This document shows, in pieces, positions 1-7,308 of a DNA stretch of 64,000 nucleotides. The position numbers and the translations under genes were made by a program. The DNA lies in assembly GCA_017849575.1 (NCBI GenBank), contig JAFIGV010000005.1:1-64000 (forward strand), in the 5' to 3' direction. The notes under the pieces are model-generated. The model saw only the letters and a list, made by a program, of their open reading frames with translations, had not been told where the DNA came from and did not search any database. The DNA comes from Flavipsychrobacter sp. GTDB taxonomy: Bacteria; Bacteroidota; Bacteroidia; Chitinophagales; Chitinophagaceae. The stretch's first letter is position 1, and each line of letters opens with the position of its first letter.

Positions 1-126
1 GGACATGCATTGCGAACAGGCTTTCCTACAGCCCAATGACGGAAATCAGTCTTGTTCTTTACCCTTTTTCTTCTGCAATGATTATCACTTCTAATTTATC
101 CTAAACACAGCGTTTTGCAAACATAG

Positions 127-181
127 GATGACGCCGCACTCGGTCAACGTTCGACATCCTACTCGCGTCTTTGCGAGAAGC
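127..181. repeat. Diverged partial copy of intergenic element (copy 1)
   Basis: These 55 bp match bases 476-530 at about 46 positions by eye. The best-conserved part is atcctactcgcgtcttt followed by cgagaagc. This copy lacks the terminal inverted repeats of the copy at 443-559, so it looks like an eroded or partial element. Confidence 0.7.
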
Positions 182-190
182 CTATTCAAT

Positions 191-222
191 GTGCTAATGT
201 GCTAATGTGCTAATGTGCTAAT
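191..222. repeat. Tandem repeat, four units of gtgctaat
   Basis: Four perfect head-to-tail copies of the 8-mer gtgctaat. The same phrase recurs singly near 957-965 next to gatttgaag motifs. It is a simple microsatellite-like array in non-coding DNA and could vary in copy number by slippage. Confidence 0.9.
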
Positions 223-442
223 TGGATTTGAAGATTTGAGAATTTGAGGATTTGGAGATAATGTGACAATGAGCTAATTCGGCAATTTCCCGATGTTGAA
301 TGAAATTCATGGCTCAACGACCTCCCCTCTTGAGAGGGGACGTGCGGTGGCCTGGCGCCGGGCAGGGGTGTGTCATGACTATCAAAATCTCAAAAACGCC
401 CCCCAAAAACAAAACATAAAAAACAAATCAACATCCCACCCA

Positions 443-559
443 CAGATTGCTTCCTGCTTCGTTCCTCGCAGTCGCAATGACGCCGCCCGCAGTCAAAGTC
501 TGCCATCCTACTCGCGTCTTTACGAGAAGCGAAGCAAAGCGGAGCGACGAAGCAATCTG
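443..559. repeat. Small MITE-like element with 11-bp terminal inverted repeats
   Basis: The ends are perfect inverted repeats: cagattgcttc at 443-453 and gaagcaatctg at 549-559. The interior has phrases such as cttcgttcctcgcagtcgcaatgacg, which resemble short intergenic elements I know from many bacterial genomes. It encodes no transposase and would have to be non-autonomous. Whether it is mobile is inference. A diverged copy of its centre lies at 127-181. Confidence 0.6.
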
Positions 560-693
560 GTTTAATTCGAAAATTTGAGAATTTGAAAATTTGAAAATGG
601 CTCGTCGCGAAGGTGCAATGAACGATTTCACGACTTTACAACTTTACGAATAAACAAATCCGCACAAAAACAGATCAACACCACTCATTGCCC

Positions 694-723
694 CTTCTTC
701 TTTTGCTTGATCAAAAGAAGAAG
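694..723. repeat. Palindrome, 12-bp arms with 6-bp loop
   Basis: The arms cttcttcttttg (694-705) and caaaagaagaag (712-723) are perfectly complementary around cttgat. A similar palindrome lies at 1289-1322, so this is a recurrent local motif. It could act as a transcription terminator or be a repeat-family palindrome. Confidence 0.75.
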
Positions 724-736
724 CAAGAAAAATCAA

Positions 737-913
737 GGGCTGGGATAAAAAGCCTAAAGTTGAAAGTCCTTCCGCTACAATGAAGAATAAGCTTACTATG
801 GGGCGTTTTGCAATTCCTAACCTTGCAGTCATCTGCCGATTATCGCTATGCACCATCTTCATTGCTTAACGCTCCAGAACTTCAACTTCTTAACGGCTTT
901 TTATCCAAGGCCC
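737..913. repeat. Long imperfect inverted repeat
   Basis: The left arm (about 737-789) and right arm (about 851-913) are imperfect inverted copies of each other. The core ggataaaaagcc pairs exactly with ggctttttatcc, and gttgaa and caatgaaga are matched further in. The loop is about 60 bp. The arms are too diverged and gapped for a recent duplication. The structure could fold as a long hairpin in RNA, or be a decayed small element. Confidence 0.6.
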
Positions 914-1211
914 GCATCCGTATCGCCTGCGGCAAAATTGATTTGAAGATTTGAAGATGTGCTAATTTGAAGATGATGAGAAAGTGAGCCAATTAGCGAA
1001 AGAGCCAATGGTTTGGAAGGGTGCCGCCGGACTAATTGCAAATCCACCCCTACATATTGAAAAATGAATGTTGAAGAACGAAAATTCGTTCAGCCCATGA
1101 TGGCGCCTTTTTCCTGCTTTGACTGAGTTGACAGTCGCTTTCAGCTAAGGGCTGATTTTTTGCTACATAGCTCCCTCTAGCTCTGGTCAGGAAAACCAGC
1201 GCCATGGCGAT

Positions 1212-1322
1212 GAATAGCGAACTGCTCGCAAGCGTTTAGCTATTCGGAAAGCGGCGGAGCAATCGCTTTCCGAGGTCCTTTTCTTTTGTTTCTTTTCTTT
1301 TGGACCAGCAAAAGAAAAGAAA
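1212..1322. repeat. Cluster of three consecutive hairpins
   Basis: Three inverted repeats follow each other: gaatagc/gctattc (1212-1218 and 1239-1245), cggaaagcg/cgctttccg (1245-1253 and 1264-1272), and a 14-bp perfect pair tttcttttcttttg/caaaagaaaagaaa (1289-1302 and 1309-1322). The last lies about 30 bp beyond the folP stop codon and could end folP transcription on the minus strand, although no single-sided T tract is clear. Confidence 0.65.
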
Positions 1323-1351
1323 AACCAAATCAACACAAAAACAAATCAACA

Positions 1352-2206
1352 CTATTCCAGCCACTGAAAAAGACGGATCACTTCGCAGGCTTCTTTCACA
1401 TCGTGTACGCGAAGGATGCTGGCGCCTTGCTGCAGGGCCACCATGTGCAGAGCGGTAGTGCCATTGAGGGCTTGCGCGGGACTGATGTGCAGGGGCTTAC
1501 ACACCATAGACTTACGGGAGAGACCGGCAAGAACAGGCTTACCCAGCATACGCAGCGTATGCAGACCGCTCAACAGACTGAAATTGTGGGCCACCGTCTT
1601 GCCAAAGCCAAAGCCGGGGTCCACGATAATATCACTTATACCCGCGTCGGCACAATGGACCACCGACTGACGCAGGGATTCGCGTACTTCATACACTACA
1701 TCGTGATATTGAGGGTTGAGCTGCATGCTTTCCGGCAGGCCCTGCATGTGCATGGTGATATACGGAACGCCCAGTTGTGCCACCGTCCGCAGCATCTGTT
1801 CATCGAGGCGCCCTCCGCTTACATCGTTGATCATCGATGCGCCGGCATCGACGGCCTCGCGGGCCACAGCGGCATGGTAGGTATCTACCGAAATCCAGAC
1901 CTCGGGAAATCTCTGGTGCAAGGCTTCTACAACCGGCAACACCCTCCGCCGTTCTTCCTCTGCATCCGACACCGGGGCACCCGGCCGGGTAGAGGCGCCG
2001 CCTACATCCAGCATTTGCGCACCTTCGTCCAGCATTTGAGCCGCGAGACCGAGCAATTCGGCAGGTGAGCTTCCCCGCCCTTTGTTATAAAAACTATCGG
2101 GCGTGGCATTGAGTATGCCCATGACTACCGGGGCAGAAAGATCGAACAGACGACCCTTGCTCTGCAGGGTAGTTTGTACGGGTAAAAATGTATTTTTGGA
2201 CGGCAT
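1352..2206 (-). CDS. folP: Dihydropteroate synthase
   Basis: This is the folate-pathway enzyme that condenses p-aminobenzoate with 6-hydroxymethyl-dihydropterin diphosphate in the cytoplasm; it is the sulfonamide target. The 284-residue product has the family landmarks in order: GILNATPDSF near the N-terminus, DVGGASTRPG, SVDTY, INDVSGG, VDPGFGFGKT and AGLSRKSM near the C-terminus. The start at MPSKN (ATG at 2204-2206) is chosen because an upstream in-frame extension adds a hydrophobic stretch foreign to the family and runs into the divergent gene. The 37-bp gap to the plus-strand gene at 2244 must carry both start regions. Length is normal and no key residue seems missing. Confidence 0.96.
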   Translation of the reverse strand: MPSKNTFLPVQTTLQSKGRLFDLSAPVVMGILNATPDSFYNKGRGSSPAELLGLAAQMLDEGAQMLDVGGASTRPGAPVSDAEEERRRVLPVVEALHQRFPEVWISVDTYHAAVAREAVDAGASMINDVSGGRLDEQMLRTVAQLGVPYITMHMQGLPESMQLNPQYHDVVYEVRESLRQSVVHCADAGISDIIVDPGFGFGKTVAHNFSLLSGLHTLRMLGKPVLAGLSRKSMVCKPLHISPAQALNGTTALHMVALQQGASILRVHDVKEACEVIRLFQWLE

Positions 2207-2243
2207 TGTCTGCAAAATAAAGCAAGAGACGGTGAGCACCAAT

Positions 2244-2798
2244 ATGAGCACGGAAAGAACGACGGCACAGTACGAAAAGGTTGTAGCACACTGCAAAGAA
2301 CTCTTTGTGAAAAAAGCGGCCGACTACGGCACATCGTGGCGGGTACTGCGCACCATTTCCATCGTAGATCAGATCTATATCAAAGCCTGGCGCATCCGGC
2401 AAATACAGGAAATGGGCTTTCAAAAAATTCCGGACTCGATAGAAAGTGAATTTGTGGGTATAGTGAACTACGGCATTATAGCGCTGATACAAATGACAAT
2501 GGATGCGGAGGAAGGCATGGAGCTGACGGCGGCAGAGGCGGGCCGCTGGTATGAGCGCGAAGCCCAGAAAACGGAGGCGCTGATGCTGCAAAAAAATCAT
2601 GACTACGGCGAAGCCTGGCGGGATATGAGCCAGCAGTCGTTTGCAGACCTGATTCTGGTAAAATTGTTAAGAATAAAACAAATACTGGCCAACAAGGGCA
2701 AAACGACCGTCTCTGAAGGCATTGACGCCAACTTTGCCGACATTGTAAACTATGCTGTGTTTGCCTTGATACAACTGGACGAAGGGAAGGAAGAATAG
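2244..2798 (+). CDS. DUF1599 family protein
   Basis: This 184-residue cytoplasmic protein is built of two similar halves. Each has a DYGTSWR- or DYGEAWR-type motif (near residues 31 and 119), then a hydrophobic/basic helix (KAWRIRQIQ, KLLRIKQIL) and a D/E-F-x-x-IVNY motif (VGIVNYGI, ADIVNYAV). This matches DUF1599, whose biochemical role I do not know. The ATG at 2244 gives the family-like N-terminus; an earlier in-frame ATG at 2103 would run through the divergent folP start. In other Bacteroidota, genes of this family also neighbour folP and a BT_3928-type DoxX gene, as here, which suggests conserved linkage rather than a proven shared pathway. Confidence 0.85.
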   Translation: MSTERTTAQYEKVVAHCKELFVKKAADYGTSWRVLRTISIVDQIYIKAWRIRQIQEMGFQKIPDSIESEFVGIVNYGIIALIQMTMDAEEGMELTAAEAGRWYEREAQKTEALMLQKNHDYGEAWRDMSQQSFADLILVKLLRIKQILANKGKTTVSEGIDANFADIVNYAVFALIQLDEGKEE

Positions 2799-2910
2799 CA
2801 GCAAAGGTATTGTGGTGGAGAACGGGCAGGTATATGGTATCAGTGAGCAATCCGCAACGAATATTTTAGGTTAAATCATACGCAGCACAAAATCAAATTA
2901 TCGCAGCAAC

Positions 2911-4044
2911 ATGAAATACATACTCTGGCTTTTAAGGATCATTGTAGGGGTACTGTTTATCTTTTCGGGCCTGGTGAAGGCAAATGACCCCCTGGGACTC
3001 AGCTATAAGATGAATGAATTTTTTGAAGTCTGGGGTACCACCTGGGCTATAAAATATTCTCTGGCGCTATCGGTCACTATGATTGCCTTCGAGATCATTT
3101 CGGGTGTAGCGCTTTTGCTGGGAGCGGCTTTCAGGCTGTTTTCCTTTTTGCTGCTGCTGCTCACCGCTTTCTTTACCTTCCTTACTGCCTATGTCTATCT
3201 TACCGATAAGATCAAAGAATGCGGATGTTTTGGTGATTGCATCAAGATATCGAATGCAGAAACCTTCTGGAAAGATGTGATCCTGCTGCTGTTTGTAGTG
3301 ATTCTGTTTGCCTACCGCAGGCGCATACGGCCCCTGATGAGCGGCTACCCCACCGCCGCGCTGGTGATCTTCACCAGCTTCCTCGCCTTTTTTATACAAT
3401 GGTGGGCTTTGGAACATCTGCCTTTTCACGACTGTCTGCCCTATAAAGTAGGGGCCAATATTTATAAAAAGACACAAATACCGCCGGGCGCTATACCCGA
3501 CCAATATGAAACCATGATGGTATATGAGAAGGACGGAGTGAAAAAAGAATTTACAACGAAAGACTATCCCTGGCAGGATACCACATGGAAATTTGTGGAC
3601 AGTAAAAGCAAGCTGATCAGGAAAGGGAACGCCGAGCCTGAGATCAAAGATTTTGTGATCAGCGACTTTGACCGAAACGACCATACTCAGGAGATACTGA
3701 CCTCGCCGGGCTATACCTTTCTGCTCTTTGTGCGCGATCCGGCAGGTGCCCGTCACGACAACTTCGACCGTTTGCGGCAGTTGATGAAACAGGCCAGCGC
3801 GCTGGGCATTCCGTTTTATGTATTGAGCTCCGGCGATCAACAGGTGACGCAGGCCTTCCGCGATGAGAACCAACTCTACCCTGCCGACTATATGGTGTTG
3901 GATGGTACGGCCAGCAAGACGGCCATGCGATCGAACCCGGGGCTGATGTTGCTGCAGGACGGAACGATTGTTCACAAATGGAGTTTCAGAGATTATCCTA
4001 AAAGCATTTCTGTACAAGGCGACCATTTAAACATAGAAGAATAG
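2911..4044 (+). CDS. DoxX/MauE-like membrane protein with thioredoxin-like C-terminal region (BT_3928 type)
   Basis: Residues 1-170 form about four or five membrane helices of DoxX/MauE type, starting with LLRIIVGVLFIFSGLVKAND. A CGCFGDC motif near residue 107 is typical of MauE-like proteins that handle thiol redox chemistry. The remaining 200 residues are soluble and look thioredoxin-fold-like (TFLLFVRDPAGA, then GIPFYVLSS), but I see no CxxC in that part. It probably works in envelope redox or respiration-linked chemistry; the substrate is unknown. The stop codon overlaps the GTG start of the next gene by one base, so the two are probably translationally coupled. Confidence 0.82.
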   Translation: MKYILWLLRIIVGVLFIFSGLVKANDPLGLSYKMNEFFEVWGTTWAIKYSLALSVTMIAFEIISGVALLLGAAFRLFSFLLLLLTAFFTFLTAYVYLTDKIKECGCFGDCIKISNAETFWKDVILLLFVVILFAYRRRIRPLMSGYPTAALVIFTSFLAFFIQWWALEHLPFHDCLPYKVGANIYKKTQIPPGAIPDQYETMMVYEKDGVKKEFTTKDYPWQDTTWKFVDSKSKLIRKGNAEPEIKDFVISDFDRNDHTQEILTSPGYTFLLFVRDPAGARHDNFDRLRQLMKQASALGIPFYVLSSGDQQVTQAFRDENQLYPADYMVLDGTASKTAMRSNPGLMLLQDGTIVHKWSFRDYPKSISVQGDHLNIEE

Positions 4045-5105
4045 TGTTGCGCTATCTGGCACGTCGGCTACGCTATAGTCTTTTTGTGCTGCTGGGGGTG
4101 GTGACACTGGTATTCTTTCTGTTTAACGTGCTGCCGGGCGACCCGGCGCGCCTCACTATGGGTCAGCGGAGCGATCTGCAGTCGCTGGAGAATATGCGCC
4201 GCGAAATGAATCTGGATAAGCCGGTATGGACCCGATATGTAATTTTTATTGGCGAGCTCTCCCCGCTCTGGATTTATCCTAACGACACAGCCATGCAGCA
4301 ACGGTACCATTACCTGAAGCTGTTACCGATGCCCGGCGAGCGCAGCCTCACGCTTAAGTATCCTTATCTGGGACGCTCGTACCGCACCAAGCGACTGGTG
4401 GGCACCGTGCTGGCGGAAGCGCTACCCGGAACCGTGATCCTGGCATTGGCGGCAATGACCCTGGCTACCGTGCTGGGCATTTTGCTGGGTGTGCTGGCGG
4501 CGGTAAAAAAAGACAGTTTTATCGACAGTTCGTCTATTGCGGCGAGTGTTGCGGGTATTTCGATGCCCTCATTCTTTGCCGGTCTGCTGATAGCCTATGT
4601 ATTTGGCTTTCTGCTCAGCGACTATACCCATCTCTCCATGACCGGTAGCCTTTGGGAGTATGATGCGCTGAGCGGAAGACGACTGGTACTATCGAACCTT
4701 ATCCTGCCCGCTATAGCGCTGGGTATTCGTCCGTTGGCCATCATCACGCAGCTCACCCGCAGTGCTATGCTCGACGCTTTGTCGCAGGACTATATCCGTA
4801 CGGCCTATGCCAAGGGACTGTCCACCCGGCGGGTGCTTTTTCGTCATGCCCTGCCCAATGCACTCAACCCCGTGGTGACCGCCATTTCGGGATGGCTGGC
4901 TGAGCTGCTGGCCGGGTCGTTTTTTGTGGAATATATTTTTGGATGGAAGGGTGTGGGCCGGCTAACGATTGATGCGCTGGACAAATTTGACTTTCCGGTG
5001 GTGATGGGTTCGGTCTTGCTGACCGCCTTCATCTTTATAGGGGTCAACCTGTTTACCGACCTGATCTATGGCTGGATTGACCCCAGAATACGGTTACAAA
5101 ACTAA
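4044..5105 (+). CDS. ABC transporter permease, DppB/OppB type
   Basis: This 353-residue integral membrane protein resembles the first permease of peptide/nickel ABC importers. It has an N-terminal helix (RYSLFVLLGVVTLVFFLFNVLPGDPA), a long periplasmic segment, then about five helices. The cytoplasmic coupling region YIRTAYAKGLSTRRVLFRHALPNALNP at about residues 251-277 is the EAA-type loop that contacts the ATPase. It starts with GTG at 4044, overlapping the stop of the DoxX-like gene (TAGTG). No second permease, ATPase or binding protein is nearby, so its partners must be encoded elsewhere or it works in an unusual complex. Confidence 0.88.
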   Translation: MLRYLARRLRYSLFVLLGVVTLVFFLFNVLPGDPARLTMGQRSDLQSLENMRREMNLDKPVWTRYVIFIGELSPLWIYPNDTAMQQRYHYLKLLPMPGERSLTLKYPYLGRSYRTKRLVGTVLAEALPGTVILALAAMTLATVLGILLGVLAAVKKDSFIDSSSIAASVAGISMPSFFAGLLIAYVFGFLLSDYTHLSMTGSLWEYDALSGRRLVLSNLILPAIALGIRPLAIITQLTRSAMLDALSQDYIRTAYAKGLSTRRVLFRHALPNALNPVVTAISGWLAELLAGSFFVEYIFGWKGVGRLTIDALDKFDFPVVMGSVLLTAFIFIGVNLFTDLIYGWIDPRIRLQN

Positions 5106-5178
5106 GTTAACATCAACGTTAAGAAATTATTACCATTTCATTATTTCTTCTTTCTGTGAAAGCAGCCGAATAGTTTTG
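5106..5178 (+). promoter_or_regulatory. Promoter with putative phosphate-response operator upstream of porin gene
   Basis: A -7 element TAGTTTTG (5171-5178) fits the Bacteroidota TAnnTTTG consensus, but no TTTG lies at the -33 distance. At 5118-5138 is GTTAAGAAAT followed by TATTACCATTT, nearly identical to the sequence at 6553-6573 and at exactly the same 53-base distance from the -7 box. TTA triplets recur at 5119, 5130 and 5141, an 11-bp period expected for tandem binding of an OmpR/PhoB-type regulator. The regulator's identity is inferred from the genes controlled. Confidence 0.6.
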
Positions 5179-5193
5179 CGCGCAATTCGATTT

Positions 5194-6516
5194 ATGCGTT
5201 CATTAAAGACTCTTTTCGCATGCGTTATGCTTATGGCTTTTAGCATAAGTGTACAGGCTCAGAAATTTCTTACCGACATGATGGACACCTCTACTGAAAT
5301 GGGGAGGGGCATGTTGTCCATCTATCAAAAATTCGGCTCCATTAAGTTTACCGGCTATACACAGCCTCAGTTTCAGTGGGCCGAAAGCAAGGGAGCGAAG
5401 GGCTTTGCCGGAGGAGATTTTGCTGCCAACTCCAATACGAGATTTATGCTTCGACGCAATCGTATTCGTCTGGACTATGCTTACAATAACAAGCGTGATG
5501 AAGTTGCCGCTTACTTTGTATTTCAGTTTGATGCTACCGAGCGCGGTGTGTTTGCCCGCGATATGTGGCTCCGGCTGTTTGAGAACAGATGGCAGGCCTT
5601 TTACCTTACCACCGGTTTGTTTGCCCGTCCGTTTGGTTATGAGGTAAACCTCTCATCGGCCGACCGTGAAAGTCCTGAGCGCGGACGGATGTCGCAAACC
5701 CTGATGAAAGTGGAGCGCGACATCGGCATCATGCTGAGCTACGAACCCCGGAGGCTGGAAAGCAAGCTGAACATGCTAAAGATTGACCTGGGCGTGTTTA
5801 ACGGACCTGGCCTCAATAACACCACCGATTATGATAGTTATAAAGACATTATCGGAAGGATCAGCATCAAACCTACCAAAATAAAACCATTGGGCATCTT
5901 CGTCTCCGGCGGCATATCGTACCTGCACGGGGCGGTGGGAAATTTTTCGCCCTGGCTGTATGAGATGAAAGAAAGCGGCGGCCAGCAGCAATTTGTGGCA
6001 GACAGCACCGCAGCCCATGTGGACTATGCCGCACCGAGGCATTACTACGGTGCCGACATCCAGATAAAAATACCTAACCGCAAAGGCTGTACGGAGCTGC
6101 GCGCCGAGTACATACGCGGTACACAACCGGGCACAGCCAGCAGTTCTGAAACACCGGGCACCTACCCCATTTATACGGCGGGCGTTGCACAACCTCTGTT
6201 TATTCGTCCTTTTGACGGTGCCTACTTCTACCTGCTGCAGAACCTGTTCAGCACACAGCATCAGCTTGTGGTGAAATACGAGTGGTATGATCCCAACACT
6301 GCGGTGCAGGGAGAAGAACTGAGTGCTGCACGCGGACTATCGGCAGCAGATATAAAATACAGTACGCTGGGTGTGGGCTATGTGTACTACGCTAATCCAC
6401 ACCTGAAGGTGACCGCTTACTATGACATGATCACTAATGAAAGCACCAAACTACCCGGATATACGGGAGATGTGAAGGACAATGTGTTTACCCTGCGCAT
6501 GCAGTATAGATTTTAA
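5194..6516 (+). CDS. Outer membrane porin, phosphate-selective porin O/P-like
   Basis: The 440-residue product has a clear Sec signal peptide (MRSLKTLFACVMLMAFSISVQAQ). Its mature part is rich in alternating polar/aromatic strands such as FMLRRNRIRLDYAY and AAYFVFQF, and it ends in the aromatic outer-membrane signal FTLRMQYRF. This fits a 16- to 18-strand porin of the OprP/OprO family. The ATG at 5194 puts the signal peptide at the N-terminus. Its position just before a DUF47 regulator and a PiT transporter, with a matching promoter element, suggests phosphate passage across the outer membrane. Substrate selectivity is inferred from family and context. Confidence 0.85.
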   Translation: MRSLKTLFACVMLMAFSISVQAQKFLTDMMDTSTEMGRGMLSIYQKFGSIKFTGYTQPQFQWAESKGAKGFAGGDFAANSNTRFMLRRNRIRLDYAYNNKRDEVAAYFVFQFDATERGVFARDMWLRLFENRWQAFYLTTGLFARPFGYEVNLSSADRESPERGRMSQTLMKVERDIGIMLSYEPRRLESKLNMLKIDLGVFNGPGLNNTTDYDSYKDIIGRISIKPTKIKPLGIFVSGGISYLHGAVGNFSPWLYEMKESGGQQQFVADSTAAHVDYAAPRHYYGADIQIKIPNRKGCTELRAEYIRGTQPGTASSSETPGTYPIYTAGVAQPLFIRPFDGAYFYLLQNLFSTQHQLVVKYEWYDPNTAVQGEELSAARGLSAADIKYSTLGVGYVYYANPHLKVTAYYDMITNESTKLPGYTGDVKDNVFTLRMQYRF

Positions 6517-6540
6517 ATAATACATGGGCTTAGTTTTTAT

Positions 6541-6613
6541 GTAAAATCAAAGGTTAAGAAATCATTATCATTTTCGATGATTCCTGCAACCGCCTTATTC
6601 AGAAATACTTTTG
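6541..6613 (+). promoter_or_regulatory. Promoter with putative phosphate-response operator upstream of DUF47-PiT operon
   Basis: The -7 box is TACTTTTG at 6606-6613, again with no good -33 TTTG, consistent with activator dependence. The element GTTAAGAAAT then CATTATCATTT at 6553-6573 differs from the porin-promoter copy at only two positions over about 21 bases and sits at the same spacing. The predicted transcription start is a few bases after 6613, giving a short leader before the ATG at 6637. Confidence 0.6.
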
Positions 6614-6636
6614 CAAACTATAAATAAACAACAGTT

Positions 6637-7284
6637 ATGGGATTGACATCCTTCGTAAAAATGTTCATGCCGAAAGACAAGGTTTTTTATGGCCTTTTCG
6701 AGGAGGTAGCCGTGGTGCTTTCGGACATGGCCTCTGTCTTTACCGCAGCCATCAATGAAACCGATGCGGGAAAGAGAAGCCAGTTGCTGAAAAGCCTGGA
6801 AGAACTGGAGCACAAGAATGACGAAATAACACACAAAATATTCATCGAGCTGGGCCGAAATTTCATTACCCCGTTCGACCGGGAAGACATCCACTCCCTG
6901 GCCACTTCGCTGGATGATATTGCCGATTTTATCTGGGCGGCAGCCAAGCGCATTACCAACTATTCGATGGAAGACACAGACCCGATCACGCTGGATTTTT
7001 CGGCGGTGATTACCAAGTCCATCAACTCGCTGAACAAAGCCGTGCGTGAGCTGCGCGATATGAAAGACCTGCGCTCCATTACCGAGAGCTGTGTGATCAT
7101 CAACAGCCTTGAAAATGAAGGCGACGAACTGCTGGATAAGGCCATGATGAATCTATTTTCCTCCTCAATTGATCCCGTGGAGATCATCAAACGCAAAGAC
7201 CTCTACGAGATGCTTGAAATTGTGACCGATAAGTGCGAGGATGCTGCGAACGTTATCGAATCAATCATTATCAAGTACGCTTAA
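6637..7284 (+). CDS. DUF47/PhoU-like phosphate transport regulator
   Basis: The 215-residue all-helical cytoplasmic protein has the DUF47 features: an N-terminal FVKMFMPKDKVFYGLFEE segment, the motif LEHKNDEITHKIF near residue 65, FDREDIHSLATSLDDIADF near residue 87, and a second NSLENEGDELLDKAM metal-binding-type motif near residue 155. Such proteins resemble PhoU and are usually coded beside PiT transporters, whose activity they are thought to control. The PiT gene follows 24 bp downstream, almost certainly in the same operon. Confidence 0.93.
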   Translation: MGLTSFVKMFMPKDKVFYGLFEEVAVVLSDMASVFTAAINETDAGKRSQLLKSLEELEHKNDEITHKIFIELGRNFITPFDREDIHSLATSLDDIADFIWAAAKRITNYSMEDTDPITLDFSAVITKSINSLNKAVRELRDMKDLRSITESCVIINSLENEGDELLDKAMMNLFSSSIDPVEIIKRKDLYEMLEIVTDKCEDAANVIESIIIKYA

Positions 7285-7308
7285 ATAAAAGCATAGCACC
7301 CCAACTTT

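Larger units (their letters stand above)
1..1351. other. Gene-free, repeat-rich intergenic region
   Basis: No open frame here looks like a protein gene; those present run through repeats and have low-complexity translations. The stretch contains short A/T-rich phrases of the type aatttgaagatttg (about 223-262, 565-600 and 941-976), an 8-bp tandem repeat, a small element bounded by inverted repeats, a long inverted repeat and several palindromes, listed separately. A phrase resembling acaaatcaacac recurs near 423, 653-684 and 1325-1356. A weak hairpin plus T run lies at 1141-1161. A gene may lie to the left of base 1, but nothing in the first 120 bases is recognisable as its end. Confidence 0.75.

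Noticed and set aside
191-222. Possible CRISPR array
   Set aside because: Units are 8 bp with no spacers, and no cas genes are seen.
293-631. Overlapping small open frames on both strands in the repeat region
   Set aside because: They run through the inverted-repeat element and have no credible start context or protein features.
1141-1161. A hairpin with T run as a terminator
   Set aside because: The stem is only 5 bp and no gene is upstream on that strand.
1286-2068. A 260-codon open frame on the plus strand antisense to folP
   Set aside because: Its translation has no family features, whereas the minus strand has every dihydropteroate synthase motif. It is a shadow of a GC-rich coding strand.
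3067-4026. A 319-codon open frame antisense to the DoxX-like gene
   Set aside because: The plus-strand product has membrane helices and the CGCFG motif; the antisense translation is low-information and not recognisable.
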